Shown piece after piece: positions 36,051-59,400 of a DNA stretch of 64,000 nucleotides; positions within the stretch are counted from its first letter, which is position 1, and each line of letters begins with the position of its first letter. The notes under the pieces were generated by a model. The model did not search any database and was not told the DNA's origin. It saw only the letters and a list, made by a program, of their open reading frames with translations. The stretch covers positions 186,001 to 250,000 of the forward strand of contig VWYX01000253.1 of assembly GCA_013396525.1 (NCBI GenBank), in the 5' to 3' direction. The stretch comes from Chaetorhynchus papuensis (lineage: Eukaryota > Chordata > Aves > Passeriformes > Rhipiduridae). The translations under genes and the position numbers were made by a program.

Positions 36051-37329
36051 TCTCAGCAGCAAATACATTTTATTTAGATAAAACTCACAAAGGATAAACA
36101 CTTATTTTGTGGTATTAATGTGCAAAACCTGAAGTGTAATGCATAGGCAACCCCATCCCTCTCTTCCCAACCCTTTTTCCTTTGTGTATTTAAAACAGGA
36201 AGACATGAGCCAGTTTAAAAACCAGAACCTGCAAGGCGCCCAGTGATAAAACCAAGTGCAAACAAAGCAAAAGGAGTTCACCAGAGGAAGTTCACTTTGT
36301 AGTGAATCCATTTTCCAAGATCTGAGAAAGGCATATGTGTATCTCTGCATCCTCTCCTTCAGAGAAACTGTTAGGACTGCTAGTTTTGATGTTAGAGAGG
36401 GGGAAAAAGTAACGCAGAGCAAGCACATAGAAGAGATTCATTCCAAAATCCCCTCTAAGCATGACAAGAAACTGTCCAAAACTGAGACAAATGGAAAGGA
36501 TTTTTTCTCTCACTTTGGTGCAAGTTTATTTATTTTGTACACTATCCATCCATACACCTGTGATACAAATCTATGAACCTGCCACAAAGCATTAAAGCAC
36601 AACATACCTATTATTCCGTAGACATTTGCATTTTTAATCACCATCCAGCCCTTGTGGAACAGCAGTGACTCATCTTGTAAAAATGCAGATGTCTGGTAAC
36701 CGTACATACACAAGGGAGGGGAGATCAAAGATGTTCACTTTCAGGGAACACGGCTCAAATCTTCAGATTAAAAAAAAAAGTTACGCCCATGGAAGAGCTG
36801 GGTGAGTAGGGAATTCTGTAAAGGATCCTGTAAACTCATTTTCTACAGTAAAATCTAAGCCTGCAGGCATTTGCTTTGTGGAGGTTGGGAATAAGGGTAC
36901 ACGAGGACTCACTGTCTTGCACTTACTGTGTTTTGCAGCGCCAGGAGCTCTTGGCAGGTTTGACAAACTTACTGGATACCTGGAGCGCTGGATACAGGTG
37001 AAGGGAACGTTCTGCACCCTCTGCTGGGGTAATAATAGGGCTTTTCCAGCTAGGAAGTTTTCCAGCCAGTGACTGAAACCAGCTATACTTCTGAGCCATG
37101 AATGGCTGAATTTAAATGACCTATTAAATGCAGCTACAACAGGAAGTTTATGTGGCAGGAAACACAAAACACAGACAACTATTTGTTCCACAGTTCCCTC
37201 TCAGGCTAGAAAACCTGTTAACTTCGAAAGCCCTAAAAAATGCTGCTCTGGTTTAGAAACCATCTACTTGGCATAGGACCACATCTGCTTTTTGCACACG
37301 AACGTTTCATCCGCCTCCTTGTTTCTGCA
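36050..37329 (-). other. CAPZA1: CAPZA1 3' UTR
   Basis: AT-rich sequence after the stop codon with no coding signature. Length depends on which poly(A) signal is used. Confidence 0.6.
36069..36074 (-). terminator. CAPZA1: CAPZA1 poly(A) signal (candidate)
   Basis: A minus-strand AATAAA about 1.26 kb beyond the CAPZA1 stop codon. Other T-rich hexamers (for example near 36523 and 36527) could give shorter 3' ends. Confidence 0.5.
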
Positions 37330-46847
<9,518 letters not shown>

Positions 46848-46920
46848 CTTGGCAGCTGTGTGCCCGGCCCCGCGCAGCGCATGCCGGGAGCGGCAAGCGG
46901 CGGACCGAAAGTGCTGGTGG

Positions 46921-47145
46921 CGCCATCTTAGTTGCGGGCAGACGCCAGCGGCCGCCATCATAAAAACGGGTGGGTTCTCGCGGTACCGGCTGACAGAGCC
47001 GGCGCCTCCCGGAGCCTTCGGGGCTCACAGTCATCGTGTGGGATATGCTCGGGCGGAGTAGCGGTGATGGGCTCGACGAAGAGGCTGCCTACACTGGAGG
47101 AGCCCCGCCATGCTCATCCCGGCCCTGTCCCGGCGTGCGACGGGC
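46921..47145 (+). repeat. Promoter tandem duplication, copy A
   Basis: It runs from cgccatcttagttgcgggca through gccgccatcat, a cccggagcct block, gcggtgatgg and agccccgcc to the ccctgtcccggcgtgc block. The same ordered blocks recur in copy B at an offset of 254 bases, rising to 277 at the right end. Blocks between the anchors have diverged. Confidence 0.75.
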
Positions 47146-47174
47146 TGGGAGCTGTAGACCGGAAGCGCAGCTGC

Positions 47175-47422
47175 CGCCATCTTAGCTGCGGGCAGATGCC
47201 GTACTGCCGCCATCATAGGAGCGGGCAGGTTTTTCCCTACCGGGACAACGGCGGTGGCGGACCTGCCGCGTCCCGGAGCCTCCAGGGATCCCGGTTGTGG
47301 TGTGGGGGACGATCGGTCCCCGCTTCGCCCTGGAGCAGCGGTGATGGGGTTGGCGAACGGGCTGCCCGCTCTGGCGGAGCCCCGCCCCGGTGCTTGTCCC
47401 GCCCCTGTCCCGTCGTGCCCCG
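47175..47422 (+). repeat. Promoter tandem duplication, copy B
   Basis: The ordered blocks are cgccatcttagctgcgggca, gccgccatcat, gagcgggcagg, tcccggagcct, gcagcggtgatgggg, ggagccccgcc and gcccctgtcccgtcgtgccc. They mirror copy A with about 23 extra bases. Copy B ends about 10 bases before the ST7L start codon. Confidence 0.75.
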
Positions 47423-47431
47423 TCGGCGGTG

Positions 47432-50400
47432 ATGGCGGAGGGCAGCGGCGGCGGTGGGAGCGGCCGGGGGCCGCCGTGCCCCGGCGCGGCTTCGGCGTTC
47501 CGGCGCTGGGAGCAGCTGCGGCGGCGGGCGGCGACGCCCTGGGCCCGCAGGCTCCTGGCCGTGGCCGCCGGGCTCGGGCTCCTGTACGCGGTGCTGCGGG
47601 TGCCGGTGCGACTCCGGGACGGCCTGGCGGCGGGTGAGGGCGGCAGCGGCGGATGGCGCGCCGGGGGGAGGCGGACCCTGCCGGTGGAGCCGGGCGTGCG
47701 GGCAGGGCAGGCTCGGCCCGGACCTCCCGAGCATCCTGGCCTGTATCGGGAAGAGTGCATCCAGCGGGACCGGGAGAGTGATTGTCCCGCTGTGCTGGGT
47801 ACTGGCGAGGGGCTCCGCAAGGGTCCAGTTCTGGGACCTTCCATTCAGGAGGGTCCCAGCAGTGCCTATGGGCTGGTCCTGCATCACAGCTTCGCTCAGT
47901 GGCACACTGGGCTCACCACCTGCCCCCAGGGCTGGGGACACAGGCCGAGGACTGTGCAGTCCTGGAGCAGCTGGAAATAGCCAAGGCACTGCCCCGGTGC
48001 CACCTGAGTGCTGCTACGTGCTCCCACCTGGAGGTCTGTCGGGCTGGAGCCCTGCCCTGGCCACCCCTGTCCCTGTCCAGCCTGTGCTGGTGGCAGGTGA
48101 CAAGGCTGATGTGCAGTTTGAGTCCGAACCATGGTCAGAGCACCACTAGATAATTACATTCCCTGCATTATGCTCTCAGTAGCAGGGAGAAGTCTTTGGA
48201 AAATAAATGTTAGCACTGAATAGAAATTTGCATCAAAACAGCATGATTTTGTCTTAAAGTGAAATAATACGTTAAATTGGCTTGTTGTGGTCCACCAGCC
48301 ACTGTATGGGTGAAACCGTAAGAGGTTTTGTCTAGAAATGTACACTGATTTTTTTAAAATTTTGTATAAAAATTAACTGTCACAGGTGATTACAAACAAA
48401 ATAATATGTGGTGAGGATTCCCCCTTAAAATGTAGCATTATAAAGCTCCTAGGGCTATAGTATACTATAGATTTGCATGATATTCAGCATTCTTTAATAT
48501 ACAAGCTATTTTTGATTTTCAGTTCTGCTTGTTAAGTCTTTGGTTTTGTTTCTCTTAACAGTGACCGTGTTCTTAAGCACTTTGACTCCAAAATTCTACT
48601 TTGCCCTTACAGTGACTTCATCTTTTATATCTGGACTGATATTTGTAAGTAGTTCTTTTTTTTAAAAAAAACCCCCAAACTTTAGCACCTCTCAGATGAT
48701 TTCATGAGGGTTAAACAGAATGAGTATCAGACTCTAGAGGGTGCCTTTGTGCTGGGAAGGAACTTCTCTGATGTATTGTAACAACTCTTTTGCTGTGTGT
48801 TGTATGTTGGGACTGTATGAGTCTGAGAGAATAACTTGTATGGAATCCCAGAATTGTTTATTTCCCCTGACACAGCTCCAGCTGCTCCCTTGGGTCCTGT
48901 CACTGGTCACCAGAGAAGAGACCAGTGCCTGATCCAGGCACAGGATCCAAGTTGGTCCAGGGTTGACAGTTTAGTGTAGTCCTTGAGGGCTTGTGATATG
49001 CAAGTATTTTTAATAGCCTCAAAAAGAGATAGTAATATTTTTGGCCCAAAATTTCTGGTAAGTGACCGTCATTGCTGTTAACGTAGCCTTGTCTCATTAT
49101 TAGCCTCTCTCTTTCTGGTTAGCAGAGCGTCTCAGTTTAATGGACCATTTTGTCCTTTATTCTTTTAGATTATTTTTGTGAAATGAAAAAGCTACACCTG
49201 TGTTGAATACTACAAATTTGGTACTACAGGTAGGGCTACAGCTTGAAATATCCTCACCAGAAAAGGAGGATATAATGTTTTTTGCCTCTCTTCCCAGTTT
49301 CCCTGTACAGGCACTACCACTATATGAGTTACCCTAATGACCTGGGGAGGGATGAACATAACATTTCACTTAAAATTTTGCTGTTTTTTTTCCAATCTCT
49401 TTCACGTTCTGTGAGTGATCCTGCATGACAAGACAGGTCAAACCAGATCATTAGTGTTATTCTGGAGATAAGCTCCATCCCTGATCATTTGCAAGGGGAT
49501 GTACTCGCTGTGAACACTCTTCATCTCTCGTGTTTGCTGGAAGGATGTCACCTAAGGAAATTTCTGGTGCTTTTTTCTCCTGTGACAGGTGTTTGAGTGG
49601 TGGCACTTCCGAAAATATGGCACATCTTTCATTGAGCAGGTTTCTGTGAGCCATTTGAGGCCACTCATCGGGGGTGCAGAGAACAGCCCCCCAGCCCCGG
49701 CAGCTTTCTCGGCGGGGGACAATGAGACCAGCAGGCAGAACATGCCAGGTGACTCCTGATGTGTCCCAGCAGCTTTCCTTAAGCTTCGAGGTGGCTTTTA
49801 CTGGCTTTGCCTCTGCATTATTGCTTGTAAAGAATGGACAAAGGCTACATCTTACGAAGTGTTTTATTAGTAGGGGTAAAAATAAACTAAATAATAATGT
49901 ATTTTTGCTCTAAGCCATTCCTTGTTAAAAATATGGTTTAGAAAATGTTATACATTTAGCTAAAACGGTTTCAGTAACATTAGTTATTTACTATTGTAAA
50001 TATGTGCAAGGTAAGCATTGCACGAGTGTACGTGGTGGTGTTCAATCTTCCCACCATGTGCTTTTGTACCCCAGCAATGTTGGCAGCAAAAATATTTATG
50101 GAATAGCAGAAGTTTATGAAGATGATTGTATAATAATAAAATTAAAGCAGCTTTTGAAAGCACAACTGCTTTTGCACTACTGCATTTTAACGTCAAGGTA
50201 ATATTTCCTGTGCTTTTAATTTAAAAAGGACTTTTTTTTTTTGTTCCCCAGAGTGCAAAGTGTGGCGAAATCCTCTCAATCTTTTCAGAGGGGCAGAGTA
50301 TAGCAGGTATTAATCATCTTGCTTTCCATTGCGTATTTTTAAAATTAATCGGGGGCATGCACATGACTTCTTCACAGAGCTTGCACTGGTAATGTCAGGA

Positions 50401-53400
50401 GACAGCTGGAGACCTGCAAGATTATAGGGGTGATTGATGCCAGTCCTGTGTTTAAAAGGCACCAAGCCAAGCTTTGGCAGTTTCAATGTTAAGAACAAAA
50501 ATATTACTGTAACATCAGGGTTTTTTGAGAGTAAAGTAGGAAAAAAACTTTATTTGGAGGTTGAGACAGTCTGAATTCTCTTTTATTAAACTCTATCGTA
50601 AGTCTCCTAGTGTTACTTCATGGGAAAAGCTGCTTTCTAGGAAGCCACTTCCCAAGTTGTTTAGAACTTTACAGATTATTTAACAGTAGTACTTGAAACT
50701 TCATGTTAGCAGCTTTAGTCTTTTATTACAGATTTTCTGCACTAGGCACATCAGATATCCCCTTGGTATCAGCATTGCTGATTGCTAGGAATGCCTCTTA
50801 CTGAAATTTCTGCTGTTTTAGGTACATGTGGGTGACTGGGAAGGAGCCTCTTACTTACTATGACATGAATTTGTCTGCTCAGGATCATCAAACTTTTTTC
50901 ACGTGTGACACGGATGCCCTTCGGCCTTCGGATACAGGTACTGACGTCTGTGTAAGGTGTGTAAGTGTTAGACAGTGTCAAGTGTGTGTTTTTAGTGAAC
51001 TTCAAAGTAGTGCAACTTATCATGTCAAATATTTTGTGAAACTGTAGCCTTTCTCAACTACTAAAGAGGTTTAATAGATGTATTGAATCACAGAGTGGTT
51101 TGGGTGGGGAGGAACCTTAAAGCCCATCTTGTTCCACTCCCTGCCATGGGCAGGGACACCTTCCACTAGACCGGGTTGCTCCAAGCCCCCTCCAATCTGA
51201 CCTTGAAATTTAGTGTTTAATGTTTAGTGAAATTTAGTGGAAAGATGTTGTTTTACCTTGTGCATTCTCTACAGCTTTAGTGCTGTCAGAATCCTGACAT
51301 TTTTTAAGATCTCTCACATTTCAAATAATTAACACAATATTGCAAACCTGGATTATAGTCTCAGCAGCCAAAGTGTGGTCTCATTTAAACCTTAGTAATG
51401 AATAGTGCAGTCTCCAGATTTTCTTCCTTGTGTTCCACATGGTTAGTGCAGAAAATGTTCTTTACCTGGTTATTGTCAGTGTGGGTGTGAATTACTGTCA
51501 ATTTGTCACATTCTTTGTTCCTTGTCAGCTGGCTGTGACATGTTTGATATGAAAGATGTGTTTTTATTTCACAAAAGGGAGTGTATTGTCTCGCTTGCTG
51601 AGCCAAGACTAATATTTTGTTTCCGAAAGAAAACTCAAATATTTTTCCACGTTATTCTTGCTGGACAGCAGGAGGTTTTCTTCCAAAAGAAACATGTATA
51701 GATTCTTCAGTTTTCTTATCGTCCTTGAGATAGGCCAGATATAGAACTCCATGAATGTAAGGTTTTGGAGCTCTTTCAGAACTGGTTTTTAGTGTGAAAG
51801 TTAATAATTCTGCATTGAAAATGGTAGCTCTGAGTGTGATGTTTTCCTAGAAGTTGGTTTTCAGTCTGTGTTTTCCATTTTTAATGAATGGAAGCGTGGT
51901 GGGGAGGAGTTTAGAGTCATTGCATTGAAATAATTTTGAATTCAAGTTGTAGTTCAAAGGACTCTTCTGAATAGATTTCACCCTTTTTACTTGTTCTGTA
52001 GAACACTTTCTAATGAGCTGATAAATTGTATATCTTGAATTGGCTTTGCCATGCGATGCCAGTCAAATGTGCTTCGTCACCCCCTGCCATGGTCAGGGAC
52101 ACTTTCCACTATCCCAGGTTGCTCCAAGCCCTGTCCAGCCTGGCCTTGGATACATCAGGGATGGAGCAGCCACAGCTGCTTAATATTTTAAGTGAAAAAA
52201 CTCTACCTGTGCAAGACACCACTTACTCCATCACTGTTTTCTCTGAAGTTCTGTTTGAAAGCTTAAAGTTCTGTGCAGGTCTATGCAAGAACCTGTGTTT
52301 AACAATTGCTCCTGCCAAGCTTTCAACAAGTCTTGGAATATGTTTCCAAAAATCTGTAGCAATTTAGAAATTGTACATCTGCCTGGTTATATAAGCTGTT
52401 TCTATGCTCCTTGTAGGAGTTCTGAAATGGTCAGTGAGGACTCTTCCTGGTGGTGTTGCTTTCTTAAACTAAATTTGAGGTGTAATGAATTGTTGCAAGA
52501 ATTTGATGCTTGTGGTAGGTACAGGCTGAAATTAAAACACTTCTTTGTTCTTTCTTATAACAATCATACAGCAAACAACAATTTTCAGACTTGAAGGGAA
52601 TGTTAATTAGAGCTGGCTCCACGCAGCCAGTGTTGCCTCCACTGGCTCTCAGGTCTTTCACAGGTGTCCATGTCCCTCACCGGCCTTTCCATGTTTATCC
52701 TACAGTTATGCAGAAAGCGTGGCGAGAGAGGAACCCGCAAGCCCGGATTAAAGCAGCATATCAAGCTCTAGAGTTGAACAATGAGTGAGTTGTTAAGTTC
52801 AGTTGGTGTACTTCTAGTGTGAAGGATTAAGTGGAAGGATACTGAGCACACTATCAGTTTCTTCATCTAGTAATTCACTTTTAGCAAAGTTCTGAATAGC
52901 TTAAGGAGGACTTTTGGGACTGGGAATTGCACATGGGGCTGCACTGAAGTATTGAACTGTTCTACTAAAAACATCTTTTTTGCTGCTTTCTTTTCTTAAA
53001 TTGTTGTGTTAGTGGCAATAACAAATGAGAAATCTTATTCAGGTGTGGAATGGTCTAAATTGAATCATGTATTTCAGAGATGGCATCGTGGTAGAACTGT
53101 ATTCGGAATTCACAGATGCCACTCCTGTAAAGGATTTAAAAGTCGTCTGTAGCATAAACCAAAGAACTTCCCCCACTACTGTGATCTGCTTTGTTATGTT
53201 GCCTTGTTATTTTTGCATAAAATGTTTTAAAATCTCCTGGTTTTAAAAAAGCAAACCAAACAAAGAAAAACCTTTCCAGACAATTACAGACCATTTTTAC
53301 AATTTCAAGGAAAATAAATTAACTTGCTTTTACAATTTTTTCCTTTGTTTTTTCTCCAGATGCCAGAGGGGAGGGGTGGTTTTCTTCTGTAAAATGGAAA

Positions 53401-56400
53401 AGGTTTCTTATTTCCTGTCACTCCCCTTTTGAACTCACATGGGTATTTTGGAACTTTACCGTTGTCAGTGCTTACATCTTAAACATAAGTGAATTTTGCC
53501 CATTTCTAATGCTTCTAACACGTACTAAAAATACTAAACTTCCTCCCTCAAAATAACTAGTCGGTTTTTCTCTTATTTCAGTTGTGCTACTGCATATGTC
53601 CTTCTGGCTGAGGAAGAAGCAACAACTATTGTGGATGCTGAGAAATATTTCAAGCAGGCTCTGAAAGCAGGAGAAATGATTTACAGAAAATCTCAAAATT
53701 GCCATTCCCAGAGCCCCCAGCACGAAGCACAGCTGAGTAAGGACTTTGAATCACATTAACTCCTGGGTTTGTGTGAGCAGAAGTGTAAAATTAAAGTTAT
53801 AATTAGGAGAGGTAAGGATGGAAAATGGTAGACTAATTTTTTTTTGTCTTTGTAATCAGGAAGAGACACCAATGTATTGGTGTATGTGAAAAGGAGACTA
53901 GCTATGTGTGCCAGGAAACTTGGAAGAATACGAGAAGCAGTAAAAATGATGAGAGATGTAAGTAAGAGTAAAGAAAACCTGAGTTAACCATTGTTTTCAG
54001 TCACATTGTCCAAATTGATGGTTTTAAGTTCATTTCTAGGCATCATAATTAATCTAATTGAATTATTTCCCCATGAGATTTGCACATCATGATTGGATGG
54101 GGCTTTGAGTAACCTGGTCTAGTAGAAGTTGTCCCTGCCCTTCTACTATGGCAGGGGGTTGGAATGAGATGAGCTTTGATTGCTTCCAACCCAAACTGTT
54201 CTGTGATTTTATGAAATGATGCAATTCTTTTCATGCTGCTTCCATGCCAGTTTCTAACACTCTGAGACAACAGAACGTTGAAAAATCCTGGATTATTGTA
54301 CTGATTTCTGTTAAGCATTTCAGTGATTCAACTGCAATTCTATATTGAATTTATTTCTCTTTACTGATTTGCAGCTGATGAAAGAGTTTCCACTTCTCAG
54401 TATGCTGAATATCCATGAAAATCTCCTCGAGGCTCTTCTGGAGTTACAGGCTTATGCGGATGTCCAGGCAGTTTTAGCCAAGTATGATGGTAAGTGATGC
54501 CTGTTGGAAAATGTGGGTGTTCTTGAATAAGAGTGTAAGTGAAGTGGGCAAGGGGTGTCTGTCCACAGGCAGGAGTCTACCCATGACCTCAGCAAGGTGA
54601 GCAGATTCCCTTCATCAGTAGCAAACAGGTGCTTCCTGAGTGCAGGTCAAGTTCGCCTTTTGACTGCTGAGGTCAAATTTAGGCAAACTAAATTGCATAC
54701 AAATTACTTTCTATGTTTTTAAGTTACTTCTAATCTGTAAAGAAATCCTTGCTTCAATTCAAGGATTATTTTAATTAATCTCTTCTGCATCCCTGGTTAT
54801 GCCTAAATTCATCAGCCTTTTTCAGCCAGCACATAGCCCTGTAAGTAATTGATGTAAATAAGCTGGAAAAGGTAGTTTTCCTTTCTGTTGTCTTCCAGGC
54901 TTGCTCTCATGCTTCTGTAACGCTGAGGTTGCTCGTCAGAGATTAGCAGTGTTCAAGTATGCTGTTTGCCAGAGATCAGTGGTGTGCATCAAATGGTGTA
55001 GTTTGCTTTCACTTTCTGTCTCAATTAGTACGTTTCAGATATTATGTAAGTCTAAATAAAGGTTAATAAAATACATACTTATTTTTTATTGCCCTCAGTT
55101 TTGCCACCTAGAGAGTGCCCATTTCATGAGTGTACAGCAGGCTGCTGTCAAAGCAGGGCCTTAAATCACCTTTGGAATGGAGGGACATAGCAGCAGTATT
55201 TTATGACAGTTACTCCCAGAAGTTGTTGAGCTCTCTCTTATGTCAATTCTTTATTGCCTCAGGGAATCAAAGGGTATGATATTTTTGCCCAAATCCTGTG
55301 CTACTTGTATATGGCCAACCTAGCACCCTGCTCCCGTTCCTTGATCCTCTTCTGGGTGGATTCCTCTTAATTTGTGAAAACCATTTGCACTTTGCCCAGT
55401 ATTTCCTTCTGTTAACACCAGGAATTGTGACACTTTCTTAAGAAAGGGTTGCTGACTTTTTTCTGAGCGTCTGGAAAAATGAGTACAAGCTTCAAACTCC
55501 TTGCAGCACCCCTGTGTTTTGCTTGACACGACAGCCAGACTTGTAGTAAGTGATGGACAAGCCCGGGATGGGATTTACCAAAAAAAGCAAGAACCATCTG
55601 ACTATACACAACATGGTACTTGGGAATTAGACCCCAGACTTTGTCTGCTTTTAAAGTAAACTTGCACTGTGGAGTGCTAACCTTCTAATCTGTAATTGTC
55701 AGCTCAAACTTGGCTTCAGATATTCTACAAAGCTACAACTATCAGAATTCTTCCCTGAGGAACTGCAGAAGAACAGAAATTGCATTTTTATTAAAATTCA
55801 TCTACGTGTCTGTAATGTAATTTTTTGCGATCAGCTTTCTGGTCAGTCTCTCAGTGTTGTATGAAACTGTGTTAATGTACAGTTGAAAATTAAGTAAAGA
55901 TTAGAAGCTTACTTTAAATCCTTGTGGGTTAATACAGGAAATAAATTCTGGTTTTAAGTGTATTTATATTATTGCATTTCTCTTTGGATTCAGTTTCATT
56001 GTGTCGGTACATTTAGAAACAAAAAATGATTCTACCACCTAAATACAACTTTGAGTTTTCAATCTGAGACTGACTGGTGACTGTGCAAAGAAATTCAGAA
56101 TTTCTAATCACAGCTGAAATGTTCCAGATGTTACATTCATTGTCTCCCATACCCAAGGAAAAATCTTCAACTCGAAGGATGTGGGTTTAAAATGTTTGTA
56201 TTGCCTTAGAATCTTACAGCTTAATTATTTTATTTTTTTGCAGATATCAGTCTTCCCAAATCAGCAGCAATTTGTTACACAGCAGCTCTGCTAAAAGCCA
56301 GAGCTGTTTCAGAAAGGTAAGCAAAGACGTGTGAAAACAGTGGTTTGTTGCTAATCTTGGGTTCTGATGTAAAATATGAAGGAAAAAGGTCTAAATCTTT

Positions 56401-59400
56401 CATGTTTTAAAATTACTTCTAATCTGTAAAGAAATTTTTGCTTCAATTCAAGGATTATTTTAATTTTTTAATCTTTTTTACGTCCCTGGTTATGCCTAAA
56501 TATGTAGCAGTTACATTTCTAAGAGCAAGTTGACTGTATTTATATATACACATACATTAGTGTGCGTAATTAAACACAATTTGAAATTCCTTTTAAGCAT
56601 CCATAAAGTTAGTACAGGTGAGGATGTTTTTCAAGAGCCTGTGAATTGGCCAAGTGCTTTTGTATAATTTCTGGTTTTAGTGTTTTGCTTGGGATTTGTT
56701 TTTTTGGGTGGGTGCAGGGTATTTGTGGTGGCTGATGCTGGCATTTCACTGTGCTCTGAGCCCAGCTCTGCCTCCCAGCAGGTGATGCTGTAACAGGGAG
56801 CTGAAAGCCAGGGCACTCACCTGACGTGATTGACATGAATTTTCATATGTCATATGGGCATTGATAACAGTCAAGATACCTAACTTAACATGAACATTTT
56901 TCTCCTAGAAGGGTTTGTTTGTCTTTCTTGATAAATCAGCCAATTTTTAATGAAATCCAAGTTCGCAATGCAAATGAACACCTGGTTAGCATTTATTATT
57001 TATTACTTTTGTTCAGTGTGGGTTTTTCCCTTCAGGTTCTCCCCAGAAACTGCCTCCAAGAGAGGGCTTAGTACAGCAGAAATTAATGCTGTGGAAGCAA
57101 TTCACAGAGCTGTGGAATTTAACCCTCATGTTCCAAAGGTAAGAGTATTTTATTTCCTATTGGACCACTTCTACTGTGTTCTGCAAAATACCATGTTATA
57201 ATATAATTTTGTTATTGGAGCCTTTTTAGCCCCATGTTTTCTTGAATTTGGTTATAACTCCAGCCACGGAGTTGTTAAAAACATTAGTATTTATATCATA
57301 AATGTTTTATGGCCAGAGGTTTTTTTTTAATGATAGCTGACGTTCAAACAGGGTTTTGTGCACAAAAATTTAAACTTGGAATTTCCTAACTCGTTGGGAA
57401 AATCCAGTAAGGTATTACTGAAGGCCCTTTACTCTCAATAAGGGTAGACATTAATAAATATAAGTGTAGATATTTAAAGTCATGGAATAATCACAGAATC
57501 GTTTGTGTTGGATGGGACCTTAAAGATGCCTCATTCCAACACCCTGCTTCCAAGTCCCTGAAGCCAAATTAAGTTCTTCAAACAATAATCACTCTAGTAT
57601 TCCAAACCCCTTTATTCTGCTGTGCTTCCAACCATGGCTCCATGGTTATTGAAAGATCTATAGTCACTTATTTTCTTCATCCGCGTGTGAACAAGATTAA
57701 GAGTCTGTATCACCACAGGCTGTAATTTAATGTCTGGCATCAAAATACAGATTCCACAGAGCATTGGGTGAAAATAAAATCTTGCATCGCTTTTTGCTGC
57801 ACTAGTGATGCTTTCAGTATGAAACCTTGAATGCAGGAGGTTGGCTCAGTGCAGGGTCTAATCCTCTGCAAATGATGATGGAGTCCCAGTGGCTGCTGCT
57901 GGGGAGGCTGGAATGATCCGGCCGCTCCGTTCTGTCTGCCTGTCCAATCCAATAGAATGTGCACTGAGAAAGCTAATTGCTGGGAGAAATTGCTGCTTGT
58001 TTGCATGACTGATCAAGAGCGTAGCAAGTCCATTTCAGACAGTCTCAGACAGATTTTTCTTTAGCCTCTGCCTTTAGGGGCAGAAGATTATAATGCATTA
58101 TCATTATCTAAAAGTTCTTTTGTTTTGGGTATCCTCCAGTTGTTTCTGGAGTCTCACATACCTTTTTAAAGAAGTTAGAGATAATTTCAAACAGGCTGTT
58201 GTTAAAATATGGTCTGTAGTTCTGCAGACAAATGCAGAAACTGATTCCAGGTTTCAGTAATTTGATTTTGTCCTCTAATTGTACATCTCTTCATTCTTCA
58301 TGGTTTTTTTATTACAATATTGCCTCGAGGCACCAACCGATTAGATGACAGAGCAGAATTTTATTGGTGCGGACTGTTTAGAACTCTGAAATGTTTATGG
58401 TCAAAGCAAACTAGTGAACAAGGGCGGAGAAGTGAAGCAACTCGTCCAGTGGATCACGGAGGGGGAAGAAAATCTGATCTGTCCTGTAGCCTAAAAATAA
58501 ATGAGTGTGTAACGTAGAAATCCCTTTGTTCGCACATCTGATTAAAGTGATTGTCTTTGTACGTAACATCATTTTGCATAAGGAAAATAAAACAAGGTTT
58601 GTTTCTCTGTGTTCTGCTTTTACAAGGCTGGGGTTTGTTTGGAAAGTTAGAACCAGCTAGAAAACTAGTCGTCTTAAGACATTTCAAATTAGAAATCCAT
58701 AACTGCGTTTTGGTACTGTATGAAGCAATCTTTTGCAGTCATCTTCTGAATATTTTATAGATTTTTATTGTGTATAAAGACTTCAAAACCTTCAGTTCAG
58801 CACTGAGATACTGTCAGTACTGACACCTTGCCTGTTTTATGCTTATGGACATGGAAACCTGCCAGACTGGAATTTTTCTGTTTACGTGGTAACATGGGCT
58901 CAGAGAGAGCCAAAGCCTGGAGCTGAGCATTGGTGTGTTGTGGCAATACTTGCAGTGAGGCTTCACCACCACTGCTGGGTTTATATTCCCAGTTAGCATA
59001 ATGGAAGAGTGGGCACTGTGGAGAGCATGAGGAGTCGGGTCAGGGGTCAGATATTTGAGACCATTTTCCCACAGCAGCCCTGTGTGAGTGATCCTTTACT
59101 GTGTTAAAAAAAAAAAAAAATTAAAAAAAATTGAAGAGGATTAGAGGGGATTAGCAAGAATATTACCCTCCGGAGTGCAGGCCCAAGGCACTGAGAGAAG
59201 AACCTAGCCAGGCAGCAAATGTGCTTTATTTGGCTGGGGCACAACCCCTCCTACATTCCTTGAAGAGTCTGAATGGGAAAAGTTAAGTCCTCAAACTGGA
59301 TTAGTAAATAATCTCATAGTTTGTGGCATCTGCTGAAATAAATCGGTGAGTTAGCTGCATTCTTACACTTTGGGGGACACTCCAAGGGATTGCCAGCTAC

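Noticed and set aside
58320..58517. 65-codon plus-strand frame in ST7L intron 11
   Set aside because: No similarity recognised, no splice sites that join it in frame to ST7L, and exon 11 to exon 12 joins correctly without it.
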